Positions 24,995-32,986 of a stretch of DNA of 64,000 bases are shown here, one piece after another. Source of the DNA: a bacterium (GTDB lineage: Bacteria; Hydrothermota; UBA3073; JACQXS01; JAGMCI01); the NCBI GenBank assembly GCA_030018315.1, contig JASEGA010000008.1, positions 1 through 64,000 on the forward strand. Reading direction: 5' to 3'. The first letter of the stretch is position 1. Every line of letters starts with the position of its first letter. The position numbers and the translations under genes are program-made. The notes below the pieces were generated by a model, which saw only the letters and a list, made by a program, of their open reading frames with translations, searched no databases and was not told the origin of the DNA.

Positions 24995-26194
24995 CTATTG
25001 GCAGGCAGTAAAGCTACTCCACCTATTTTTGAGCTCTTTATCTTTTAGTGTCTCCATCAAGTAGTTAGCAAATTCTCTACCAGTAGCACCATCATTTCGG
25101 CCTGTAACAACGAGCTTCTTCTCGTACTGGCCACAAATGTCAAGTGCCATCTCTAACTTTTCAGCCTTATTTATGTATCCAATATGTCTAATTAACATAG
25201 CACCAGCTCGTATTATACTACTTGGGTCTGCATAATCTGCCCTACCTTCCTGAACCATTCTGGGTGCAGTCCCATGGATTGCCTCAAACATTGCATACCT
25301 TTTACCTATATTAGCACTGCCAGCAGTACCGACGCCACCCTGGAACTCGGCTGCCTCATCTGTAAGTATATCACCATAAAGATTAGGTAACACAACAACA
25401 CGAAACTGTGTCCTACGCTTAGGGTCAATTAGCTTGGCGGTCATTATATCAATAAACCAGTCATCTACTTCAATACCAGGATATTCCTTAGCAATTTTAT
25501 AAAATGTGTCCAAAAATAAGCCATCACAAGTCTTAACTACATTTGCCTTTGTTACACAAGTAACACGATTTATATTGTTCTTTTGAGCGTAATCAAATGC
25601 TAAACGAATAATTCGCTCAGCACCAGGTACTGTAATAACTTTAAAATCAAATGCCGCATCACCTACCATAACACCAAAAGGGCCTAAAGCATAAACATCT
25701 TCAGTGTTTTCCCTAAAAAATATCCAATCTATCCCTTCCTTGGGCACTCGCACAGGTCTCACATTAGCAAATAAATCTAACTCTTTCCTCATCGCTACAT
25801 TAGCACTCTCAATATTAGGCCACGGGTCTCCTTTTTTTGGTGTTGTAGTAGGTCCTTTCAGAATCACATGACACTGTTTAAGTTCTTCCAAGACATCATC
25901 CGGGATAGGCTTCATTTTGGCTACACGATTCTCAATAGTAAGTCCCTCAATAACTTTAAACTCTACCTTATTTACTTTTACTTCATCCTCTAATAAAAAC
26001 TCAAGTATCCGCTGTGCCTCCTTTGTAATGTATGGGCCGATGCCATCACCACCCACAACACCAATCCTTATTGGGTGAAGAGTACCATAGTCAAGCCAGT
26101 CAACAGCCTCTTTCATTCGCTCTACACGTGTTAATTGTGCTTCAATTATTTTACCAAAGTGCTCCTTTGCCACTTGAATAGCTTTTGTACCCAT
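24995..26194 (-). CDS. icd: isocitrate dehydrogenase (isopropylmalate dehydrogenase superfamily)
   Basis: The enzyme oxidises isocitrate to 2-oxoglutarate or, in reductive cycles, runs backwards. Visible marks are VVGGDGIGPYITKEA, the substrate-binding ESANVAMRKELDLFANVRPV, FFRENTEDVYALG, the metal-binding NLYGDILTDEAAEFQGGVG and EAIHGTAPRM. Isopropylmalate dehydrogenase is a less likely alternative, given the citrate synthase and aconitase-like genes in the same run. The cofactor preference (NAD or NADP) cannot be read safely. The start is supported by AGGAGGTGAACA before the ATG. It follows the aconitase-like small subunit by 10 bases. Confidence 0.88.
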   Translation of the reverse strand: MGTKAIQVAKEHFGKIIEAQLTRVERMKEAVDWLDYGTLHPIRIGVVGGDGIGPYITKEAQRILEFLLEDEVKVNKVEFKVIEGLTIENRVAKMKPIPDDVLEELKQCHVILKGPTTTPKKGDPWPNIESANVAMRKELDLFANVRPVRVPKEGIDWIFFRENTEDVYALGPFGVMVGDAAFDFKVITVPGAERIIRLAFDYAQKNNINRVTCVTKANVVKTCDGLFLDTFYKIAKEYPGIEVDDWFIDIMTAKLIDPKRRTQFRVVVLPNLYGDILTDEAAEFQGGVGTAGSANIGKRYAMFEAIHGTAPRMVQEGRADYADPSSIIRAGAMLIRHIGYINKAEKLEMALDICGQYEKKLVVTGRNDGATGREFANYLMETLKDKELKNRWSSFTACQ

Positions 26195-26204
26195 TGTTCA
26201 CCTC

Positions 26205-26705
26205 CTAATCTAACTTAAAGTCACCATGCTTTGTGATATGGGCAACGAGACCACCATCATTTAAAATATTAATCATCGCTTTAGGGAGAGCAGGTGCTTT
26301 GAGTTCAATCCCCTTTGTTTTATCCTTAATCATACCTGTAGATAGGTCTACTTCAAGTTCATCACCTTCATCAATATTTCCAGTATCACATTCAAGAACT
26401 GGTAGTCCTACATTTATTGCATTTCTATAAAATATCCTTGCAAACGACTTTGCAAGCACAGCACTAACCCCGCACAGCTTAATTATAGTAGGCGCATGCT
26501 CCCTTGATGAACCGAGTCCAAAATTTACACCCCCAACAACAAAGTCCCCTTTTTGCATCTTCTTAGTAAACTCTGGGTCTGCATCTTCAAGTGTATGCTT
26601 AGCAAGTTCTATAAGGTCTGAACGTAAGTGAAAATACCTGCCAGGACATATAAGGTCTGTTGATATATTATCACCAAACTTCCAAACCCTACCTTTAAGA
26701 ACCAT
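26205..26705 (-). CDS. aconitase/isopropylmalate isomerase-type small subunit
   Basis: The small (swivel) subunit of the LeuD/HacB type: WKFGDNISTDLICPGRY, VVGGVNFGLGSSREHAP and ARIFYRNAINVGLPVLEC. It pairs with a large subunit, here most likely the product of 37564-38817. In this context (next to isocitrate dehydrogenase, with citrate synthase upstream) the pair probably works as an aconitase-like enzyme rather than in leucine synthesis; no leuA or leuB neighbour is seen. It lies between the GcvH-like gene and icd, 11 kb from its partner. Confidence 0.85.
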   Translation of the reverse strand: MVLKGRVWKFGDNISTDLICPGRYFHLRSDLIELAKHTLEDADPEFTKKMQKGDFVVGGVNFGLGSSREHAPTIIKLCGVSAVLAKSFARIFYRNAINVGLPVLECDTGNIDEGDELEVDLSTGMIKDKTKGIELKAPALPKAMINILNDGGLVAHITKHGDFKLD

Positions 26706-26710
26706 AATCC

Positions 26711-26746
26711 CCTATTTCTTTTTCGTCATTGGGGTTTCGTCATTTA
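26711..26746. repeat. CGTCATT word array
   Basis: Words of the form TTTCGTCATTGGGG and TTTCGTCATTTATC occur twice between the GcvH-like gene and the aconitase-like small subunit. A related array (cgttattcgtcatt, cgtcattcgtcatt) is at 39533-39572. Confidence 0.6.
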
Positions 26747-27178
26747 TCATTTTTTCTTTTCTACTTCCTCTATTTTCTTTTTAAGCCATGACTCAACTGC
26801 ATCGCCATGATATAGGGTTTTTAGTTCATCATCAAGCTTAGATGGCTTTACAATCATTATCCAGCCATTCCCATAAGGGTCTTTGTTGATAAGAGTACAA
26901 TCATCCTCAAACGCAGAGTTTACTTTAACAATCTCACCCGATATTGGACTAACAAGCTTACCTACCCATTTTGCAGATTGAATTTTGCCACAAGTCTCAC
27001 CCTGAGTTACATTATCACCCTCAAATGGTAAGTCAACATATGTGGTATCACCAGCTAACTTCTGATAGAAATCCGTCATCCCTACTTTTACATTTCTGTC
27101 TGGCTCTACTTTTACCCAAGCATCTCCTTCGTGATAATAAAGCTCATCCGGCATATTGTATCCCTCTATTACCGCCAT
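26747..27178 (-). CDS. GcvH-like lipoyl carrier protein
   Basis: The 143-residue protein fits the glycine cleavage H-protein/lipoyl carrier fold: WVKVEPDRNVKVGMTDFYQK, then GETCGKIQSAKWVGKLVSP with the likely lipoylated Lys70, then SGEIVKVN and the GNGWIMIVKPS end. No gcvT or gcvP is nearby. It lies between a GlcF/HdrD-like gene and aconitase/icd genes. Comparable GcvH-like proteins (LbpA) occur with sulfur-oxidation Hdr clusters, so a carrier role in an Hdr-type complex is possible but unproven. An AGGAGGAATT site precedes the ATG. LipA at 5293-6156 could make the lipoyl group. Confidence 0.88.
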   Translation of the reverse strand: MAVIEGYNMPDELYYHEGDAWVKVEPDRNVKVGMTDFYQKLAGDTTYVDLPFEGDNVTQGETCGKIQSAKWVGKLVSPISGEIVKVNSAFEDDCTLINKDPYGNGWIMIVKPSKLDDELKTLYHGDAVESWLKKKIEEVEKKK

Positions 27179-27194
27179 AATTCCTCCTATTTAA

Positions 27195-28238
27195 TCAACT
27201 TAATGCTTTCCAGATAATATCGCTTATGTTTCTTACTACAATATTACCTTCTAATGCAGCGGCCTTCTTTAGCACCTGCTCACAAGTTGGACATGGTGTA
27301 ATAACCATAGGTGCACCTGTATCTATTGCTTGCCTGATTCTTACTTTTCCTATTCTGTCTGACAGTTCTACATTTGACATCAATATTCCACCACCGCCAC
27401 CACAACAGTAAGATGTCTTTTTACTTCTTTCTATCTCTACAAGTTTAACCCCTATCTTTTTCAAAATCTCTCTCGGTTCCTCAATTATATTAAGGACACG
27501 AGAAAGGTCGCATGGGTCATGGTATGTAGCTTTTATACCAAGATTTGCTTCAGGAATATGCTCTAAGATAATCTGGGTTACGTGTTTGATTTCTTTTCCA
27601 TACTCTTCATGTAGGAATGCGGCACAAGTTGGACATAGTGCTATCATCTCTTTATATGGGAAAAGCTCAATGAACTTTGTCTTCCATTTCTTGAATTCTT
27701 CTCTAAATCCAAGTGCATAAAGTGGAAAACCGCAACATATTTCATTTTTAATCAGTGGCTTTACTCCAATCTTCTCAAGTATTCTTATGTATAGTTTTGC
27801 CTGATTAGGTCTTGCTAAGTATTGGCATCCAATATAAACTGGAATTTCACCTTCTTGCACTGGTGTTGTCACTTCCTCGTCTCCAAAGATATTGCCAGTC
27901 CTTTTGACATTTTCAACCATCCCCTTATGTGTCTCATACACAAAACCAGCATCTACAAGGTCCGCCCTTGCAGCACAGAGAATTTCAGGAATTTTCACAC
28001 TCGGTGAACACCTCTCAAGACAATCTCTGCAGTAAGTACACTGAAATATCTTATCAGCAATATATTTAGAGGGCTTAAGTTCACCAGTAAGTAATCCGTA
28101 TGCAAGGATAGCTTTACCCCTTGCACCATCAGATTCCCAGCCAAGTTCCTTAAATACTGGACAGCCCTCAAAACAATATGCACACCTTATGCATATATTC
28201 AATTCATTTTCATATTCTTTTAGGTATTTAGCTATCAT
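27195..28238 (-). CDS. GlcF/HdrD-like Fe-S oxidoreductase (two CCG domains)
   Basis: The N-terminus has two [4Fe-4S] ferredoxin-type motifs (CIRCAYCFEGCPVF and CTYCRDCLERCSP). The C-terminal part has two cysteine-rich CCG domains (ICCGFPLYALGF with YHDPCDLSR; SYCCGGGGG with CPTCEQVL). This is the layout of GlcF and HdrD, that is HdrC plus HdrB fused. Such proteins carry electrons from FAD dehydrogenases such as GlcD to a quinone, disulfide or HdrA partner. The downstream GcvH-like and upstream GlcD genes are within 20 bp, so they most likely form one complex. An AGGAGG site lies 7 bases before the ATG. Confidence 0.9.
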   Translation of the reverse strand: MIAKYLKEYENELNICIRCAYCFEGCPVFKELGWESDGARGKAILAYGLLTGELKPSKYIADKIFQCTYCRDCLERCSPSVKIPEILCAARADLVDAGFVYETHKGMVENVKRTGNIFGDEEVTTPVQEGEIPVYIGCQYLARPNQAKLYIRILEKIGVKPLIKNEICCGFPLYALGFREEFKKWKTKFIELFPYKEMIALCPTCAAFLHEEYGKEIKHVTQIILEHIPEANLGIKATYHDPCDLSRVLNIIEEPREILKKIGVKLVEIERSKKTSYCCGGGGGILMSNVELSDRIGKVRIRQAIDTGAPMVITPCPTCEQVLKKAAALEGNIVVRNISDIIWKALS

Positions 28239-28255
28239 AATTGTGCCTCCTTACT

Positions 28256-29695
28256 TCATGTTCTTACAGGGTATCTAAGATTAGTTGCTGTTACCCAGTC
28301 ATCAGGTGCATCCATCAATTTATGCGGGTTTAAGATATTATTAGGGTCGAGTGCCTTCTTTACTGCTCCCATCATACCAAGTGAATCAGCCTTCTCTTTT
28401 TTCCATGAGGGTGCTTTTGATATTGCTATACCATGTTCACCAGAAGTTGTGCCACCCACACTCTTTACATAATCATATAGCTCATCAACTGCACACTTTG
28501 CATCTTCCCATTGTTCCTTTTTTGTAGGGTCCATTAATATCTTTGTATGTAAAATACCAGCCCCACAATGCCCATAAGCATTCATTATTACATTGTGACG
28601 TTCTCCAATTTCGTGAATCTTTCGTGCACATTCAGCTACTTTTGAGTTTGGTACAGCCATATCATCGGCTAACGAGGTGCAAGCAAAGCCTTCTTTATAT
28701 CTTGATAACGCAGCAAATAATTTCTTTCTACCAGTATAAATTCGGGTCATCTCTTTTGGGTCAGTACTAACCTCAATCCCAAACGCATTATGGTGCTCAC
28801 ATATTTGTTTAAGCACCTCTATATCCGAATTTACTATCTCCTTTGTCCTGCCATCACACTCAAATATTACAATTGCTTCAACCTCCGGCAGTTTCATATT
28901 AAGTGTCTTATTCAGAGCAATAATTCCTATATCATCTATAAGTTCAAGTGTAGAAGGAGTAACTTCAGAACTAACCATCCCTGATATCGCTTCACCAGCA
29001 TCTTCTAATTTATTAAACTTAGCTATTCCCATAGCTGCAAATTTAGGTATTCGCCGTAGAGACATTGTTACTTCTACAATTATACCAAGAGTACCTTCAG
29101 ACCCAACCATAAGCCTATGTAATTGGTAGCCTGATGCCTCACCTTTAGAAGCACTGCCAAGTGTTACCAAATCTCCATTTGCTAAGACGACTTTCATTCC
29201 CATAACATAATCACGAGCTGCACCATACTTTACTGCCTTTACTCCCGACCCATTATTAGCGATAGTACCACCAACAGTTGCGACCCTACCAGATTCTGGT
29301 GGCGTAGGATACCAGAGGTCGTAAGGTTCAAGAGCACGGTTAAGGTCGTCCATAGTTACGCCGGGTTCAACTTTACATAGTAAATCTTGCGGCTTTATCT
29401 CAATGATTCGATTCATTTGCTTTAAATCCATTATAATTCCACCGTCTATTGGGACTGCATGCCCTGATGTTCCTGAGCCGCCTCCCCTCGGAATAACTGG
29501 TATTAGCTCGGTATTAGCACAGCGCATAATTTCCTGCACCTCTTTGATAGTTCTTGGTCGTACAATAACCCAAGGCATAGCCTGATGAACTGATGCATCA
29601 GACCCATAGATATAAAGCTCAGCTGGGTCAGTTGAGATATCATCATCACCTACAATGCTCTCGAGCTTCTTCAATATTTTAGGCTTTAGCTTCAT
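28256..29695 (-). CDS. GlcD-like FAD-linked 2-hydroxyacid dehydrogenase (copy 2)
   Basis: This 479-residue flavoprotein of the GlcD/D-lactate dehydrogenase family has VIPRGGGSGTSGHAVP, PESGRVATVGGTIANNGSG, the C-terminal AYGHCGAGILHTK and SGEHGIAISKAP. It would take electrons from lactate, glycolate or a related 2-hydroxyacid. It is only 17 bp from the GlcF/HdrD-like gene and overlaps the hydrogenase maturation protease by ATGA, which places it in the hydrogenase transcription unit. Unlike copy 1 (23357-24781) it has no repeat insertions. A GGAGG site within the upstream gene supports the start. Confidence 0.9.
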   Translation of the reverse strand: MKLKPKILKKLESIVGDDDISTDPAELYIYGSDASVHQAMPWVIVRPRTIKEVQEIMRCANTELIPVIPRGGGSGTSGHAVPIDGGIIMDLKQMNRIIEIKPQDLLCKVEPGVTMDDLNRALEPYDLWYPTPPESGRVATVGGTIANNGSGVKAVKYGAARDYVMGMKVVLANGDLVTLGSASKGEASGYQLHRLMVGSEGTLGIIVEVTMSLRRIPKFAAMGIAKFNKLEDAGEAISGMVSSEVTPSTLELIDDIGIIALNKTLNMKLPEVEAIVIFECDGRTKEIVNSDIEVLKQICEHHNAFGIEVSTDPKEMTRIYTGRKKLFAALSRYKEGFACTSLADDMAVPNSKVAECARKIHEIGERHNVIMNAYGHCGAGILHTKILMDPTKKEQWEDAKCAVDELYDYVKSVGGTTSGEHGIAISKAPSWKKEKADSLGMMGAVKKALDPNNILNPHKLMDAPDDWVTATNLRYPVRT

Positions 29696-30189
29696 AATTC
29701 CTCCATTATTTTTTTAACAACTTTAGGAATACTTGTTTTTACTTTTTTTGTACAATTCTCACTAAATGTGGTATTATTCTCTATTTCTATACCATAAATA
29801 TCTATAACTTTTGGTAACTTATAGCCCAATTTCTCACCTAATTTAATCACAGTTGCAAAATCTACACCATGCGAATATGATAGATGAGGTAGGGACGTAT
29901 TGCAATACGCCCCTACTAAATCTTCTATCTTCAATTTATACACATCCCCAGGTTTACCTTTACCTGTTTTTATTGAATCAATAACCATGAGTCTATCATA
30001 CCCTGCAATTTCATCTAAGATAGAAATACCAGCAACATTACCTTCTTTAATTTCGATTTTTATGTCATTGCGAGCGTCGGCGAAGCAATCTCTTTGAGTT
30101 TTGACTTTTTTAAGCTCCTGCACAATCTTTACCCCCACTCCATCGTCAGAGAGTATAGGATTGCCAAGTCCTAAGATAAGAGTCTTCAT
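29692..30189 (-). CDS. [NiFe] hydrogenase maturation protease (HycI/HybD family)
   Basis: This family cuts the C-terminal tail from the hydrogenase large subunit after nickel insertion. It shows ILGLGNPILSDDGVGVKIV, with the conserved Asp, and MVIDSIKTG with a second acidic ligand, then YSHGVDF, which supplies the His. Two repeats are inserted in frame: TQRDCFADARND (30064-30093) and VGAYCNTSLP (29889-29916). The protein has no missing key residue. The start at 30189 (KTLILGLGN) fits relatives; an earlier TTG at 30201 is possible. It follows the hydrogenase large subunit with a repeat-containing gap and overlaps glcD copy 2. Confidence 0.88.
   Translation of the reverse strand: MKTLILGLGNPILSDDGVGVKIVQELKKVKTQRDCFADARNDIKIEIKEGNVAGISILDEIAGYDRLMVIDSIKTGKGKPGDVYKLKIEDLVGAYCNTSLPHLSYSHGVDFATVIKLGEKLGYKLPKVIDIYGIEIENNTTFSENCTKKVKTSIPKVVKKIMEEL
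29889..29916. repeat. in-frame GTAGGG-type palindrome in hydrogenase protease
   Basis: The 28-bp palindrome has arms GTAGGGACGTATTG and CAATACGCCCCTAC. It encodes VGAYCNTSL. Confidence 0.88.
30064..30093. repeat. in-frame GTCATTGCGAG/CGAAGCAATCTC repeat
   Basis: The sequence gtcattgcgagcgtc followed by ggcgaagcaatctct matches the outer parts of the intergenic element at 34252-34293. Here it encodes RDCFADARND in the maturation protease. Confidence 0.85.
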
Positions 30190-30226
30190 ATAAAATATCA
30201 AAAATTAAAAATCAAATATTAAAATT

Positions 30227-30305
30227 ACAGATTAACACCAGATTGATTCTTTTTCTCTTGTGAAAATCTGCGTAATCTATGGTTTCTTTTTAAATTTTGA
30301 TTTAT
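30227..30305. repeat. 79-bp dispersed repeat, copy 1
   Basis: It contains acagattaacaccag, a central ctttttctcttgtgaaaatc, then gtaatctatggtttc. The flanks carry complementary words (GATTAACAC against GCGTAATCT). The same unit with small differences is at 32889-32983. It lies between the hydrogenase large subunit and the maturation protease, which also has ATC/GAT-rich arms around it. Confidence 0.75.
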
Positions 30306-30357
30306 CATTTTGCATTTTGATTTTTGATATTTGATATTAATTATTGAGTCCATTCCA

Positions 30358-31818
30358 TTACCTTTTAAGAGTCCTAATAATATTACCATTTGCATCCCGT
30401 ATATTTACTACAAGTGGCATCTGCCCCGGTAATGTATGAGTAGCACACGCAAGACAAGGGTCATAAGCCCTAAATGCCATCTCTACCATATTTAGTAACC
30501 CGTCAGAGACTTTACCGTTCTTTATAAGCGAGCGAGCCGCACGTTCAATTGACATACACATAGCGGCGGCATTATTTACGGTAGCTACAATTAGATTAAC
30601 TTCAGTGACAATACCTTTTTCGTCAGTTTTATAATGATGATATAGCGTACCCCTTGGTGCCTCTACAACTCCAATCCCTTCAGTTGGTATCTGGGTAGGT
30701 ATATTTCTTATATTTGAGCTCGTAATTTCAGCATCTTCTGCAAGTTCAAGCATCCTCTCAGCTGAATAAAGTAATTCAATCAACCTCGCCCAATGAAATG
30801 CTAAAGTATTATGGGCAGGCTTACCACCTAAAACATTGTACATCTTTTCATACTCAGCTTGTGCAAGTGGTGTTGCCATACCATCAGATGCATTTAATCT
30901 TGCAAGTGGTGCCACTCTGTAAACTCCACTATCCTCACCATCTACAAATCCTTTCCAGCCTATTTTTTTAAGATATGGAAACTTTATATAACTCCAAGAC
31001 TCTACATGTTCTACTATATGGTCCAAATATTCACTTGGCTTAAATTTAACAAACTCTTTCCCATTAGGGTCAACTACCCTTATATCACCATCGTAAAAAT
31101 TTACTTTATTATTTACATCTACCATTCCCATATAATAAGTTCTATGTTTGTATATATCACCAACAACGAGGTCTACATATTTCTTATTCTTAAGCACAAT
31201 GTCATCAAATGCTTTAAGCGCAAACTTAGCAAACTCAACCCCATCTTTAGCAGTCTGGACAACATTTTTTCTATCATCTTCAGTTAGTCCCTTAGATACT
31301 CCACCAGGTAAGCCGCAAACTGGATGGATAGCCTTACCAACAAGTAAAGATAATACATCACGCATCCTTCTTCTTATATCTATCACCTTTTTACCTGCCT
31401 CTAACCCAACTTTGCTTATCACTCCTAATATATTCCGCTCGCCTGCTGGTGCATCCGGTCCTACAATGAAATCGGGACCGCCAAGAAAGAAGAAATGCAG
31501 TGTATGGTCCTCAAACATAAAAGCGGAATAGAATAGCTCCCTAAGCTTCTTTGCAGTTGATGTAGGCTCAACCTTAAATAAGTCATCCAACGCCTTCGTC
31601 GATGCCATATGATGGGCACTTGGACATACACCACATATCCTTGGTGTTATTCTTGGCATCTCTTCAGCAAGCCTATCTTCACAAAACTTCTCAAACCCAC
31701 GTAGCTCAGGCACTTGGAAATATGCGTTACTTACATTACCTTTGGCATCTAAAAAAATCTCTATCTTACCATGACCCTCTAACCTCGTTATAGGCTCTAT
31801 AGCTATCCTCTTAGCCAT
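30358..31818 (-). CDS. [NiFe] hydrogenase large subunit (MvhA-type)
   Basis: Both nickel-binding ends are present: RICGVCPSAHH (L1) and DPCLACATH (L2, 453-461). The 25-residue tail after the last His would be removed by the maturation protease. Length (486) and sequence fit group 3 cytosolic hydrogenases of the MvhA/HdrA-linked kind. It works with the small subunit just upstream (31879-32859) and with MvhD (40419-40862), which links the hydrogenase to HdrA. The GGGGG ribosome-binding site precedes the ATG. Together they would oxidise or make H2 and exchange electrons with an Hdr complex. Confidence 0.92.
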   Translation of the reverse strand: MAKRIAIEPITRLEGHGKIEIFLDAKGNVSNAYFQVPELRGFEKFCEDRLAEEMPRITPRICGVCPSAHHMASTKALDDLFKVEPTSTAKKLRELFYSAFMFEDHTLHFFFLGGPDFIVGPDAPAGERNILGVISKVGLEAGKKVIDIRRRMRDVLSLLVGKAIHPVCGLPGGVSKGLTEDDRKNVVQTAKDGVEFAKFALKAFDDIVLKNKKYVDLVVGDIYKHRTYYMGMVDVNNKVNFYDGDIRVVDPNGKEFVKFKPSEYLDHIVEHVESWSYIKFPYLKKIGWKGFVDGEDSGVYRVAPLARLNASDGMATPLAQAEYEKMYNVLGGKPAHNTLAFHWARLIELLYSAERMLELAEDAEITSSNIRNIPTQIPTEGIGVVEAPRGTLYHHYKTDEKGIVTEVNLIVATVNNAAAMCMSIERAARSLIKNGKVSDGLLNMVEMAFRAYDPCLACATHTLPGQMPLVVNIRDANGNIIRTLKR

Positions 31819-31878
31819 TTAAACCCCCACTATTTCAAATTAAAAATTAATTTGATTTGTATTTTTGATATTTAATTT

Positions 31879-32859
31879 TTATTTTATTCTACGTCTTTTA
31901 AGTAATGATGTAGGTAAACTAAATCTATAAAAGGTGCCTGCCGGGTCTAATATTTGAGCCATTAACTTCTCTACTTCCTCATCTGTCATCTTCTCTTCAC
32001 CCTCTACCCCCAGTATAGATGCAATAGCACTCAAAATCTTGCTACCTTGGTCAATCACTTCTTTTGTAGGTCCAAAGCAGCCCCTACATGGCATATTAGC
32101 CCTTATACAACGCTCACCACAACCAGACCTTGTTGCAGGTCCTATGCAAATAATACCTTCATCAAGAAAACATTTCTCAGGGTCATGCATAATTTCGTGT
32201 ACCCTTTTAATTTCCTTCATAACAAGCTTCTCAGGCTTCTTTTCTGCAAGTGGACAGGTGTCACAAAGTGCTTTGTCAGGGGCAAGGACTGCCCCTTTCC
32301 CGGGCAACTTACCTTCAAAAATAGCACTTACTGCATTCATAATTAAGTCGGGTGGCGGTGCACAACCGGGAAGATAGTAATCAACATCTATAACTTGATT
32401 AAGTGCATTCACTGTATCGTAGAATTCGGGTAGAGTCAACTCACCTTCTTTAACCTTTGTTTTCACTTGTGGATAAGTGCTATCTGGATTGTTGACTGAT
32501 GGCACTTCTTTATACACCCTTTTAAAGATAAACTCCTTATTCCAAAAATTTGCAAGTCCCGGTATACCGCCAAGGTGAGCACAACTACCAAAAGCTACTA
32601 CGAGGCCAGATTTTTTACGTAACAATTTAACCATCTCCTCCTGCTCTTCAGTCCTTACAGCACCATTGATGAAGCTAACCGCTATCTCATTATCTTTCAT
32701 AGCTTCTACATCTTTCTTCTTAAAGTCAAGTGCTACCGGCCAAAACACAATGTCAACTGCACCTACAACTTTTAATATGTCTTCAGCAAGGTCTATCACT
32801 GCCTCCTCACAACCACCACAGGAGGCACACCAATAAAATGCTACCTTTGGTTTAGCCAT
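31879..32859 (-). CDS. [NiFe] hydrogenase small subunit (MvhG-type)
   Basis: The proximal-cluster motif CASCGGCEEAV lies at residues 11-17 and is followed by further Fe-S cysteines: GSCAHLGG, LPGCAPPPDLI, CDTCPLA, and the GCGERCIRANMPCRGCFGP region. This fits the three-cluster small subunit of MvhG-type hydrogenases. ATG 32859 gives the standard N-terminus, while a longer frame reaches 32895. It precedes the large subunit by 60 bp and would relay electrons from the active site towards MvhD. Confidence 0.9.
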   Translation of the reverse strand: MAKPKVAFYWCASCGGCEEAVIDLAEDILKVVGAVDIVFWPVALDFKKKDVEAMKDNEIAVSFINGAVRTEEQEEMVKLLRKKSGLVVAFGSCAHLGGIPGLANFWNKEFIFKRVYKEVPSVNNPDSTYPQVKTKVKEGELTLPEFYDTVNALNQVIDVDYYLPGCAPPPDLIMNAVSAIFEGKLPGKGAVLAPDKALCDTCPLAEKKPEKLVMKEIKRVHEIMHDPEKCFLDEGIICIGPATRSGCGERCIRANMPCRGCFGPTKEVIDQGSKILSAIASILGVEGEEKMTDEEVEKLMAQILDPAGTFYRFSLPTSLLKRRRIK

Positions 32860-32888
32860 ATAAACTTCCGGTAAAAGTGCAAAATTAT

Positions 32889-32983
32889 AAACCACAAGAT
32901 TAACACGAGATCAACACAAGATTGATTCTTTTTCTCTTGTGAAAATCTGTGTAATCTGTGGTTTCTTTTTGAATTTTGATTTT
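32889..32983. repeat. dispersed repeat, copy 2
   Basis: It has the same core as the 30227-30305 element (agattgattctttttctc, then ttgtgaaaatctgtg and taatctgtggtttc). It starts with aaccacaagattaacac, whose near-complement gtgtaatctgtggtt lies near its end, so the unit is an inverted repeat. It separates the larA-like gene from the hydrogenase small subunit. Confidence 0.78.
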
Positions 32984-32986
32984 TCA

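Noticed and set aside
26747-28238. Sulfur-oxidising sHdr gene cluster
   Set aside because: Only one HdrB/HdrC-type fused protein and one HdrA are present, and no sulfurtransferase or tusA/dsrE genes are nearby.
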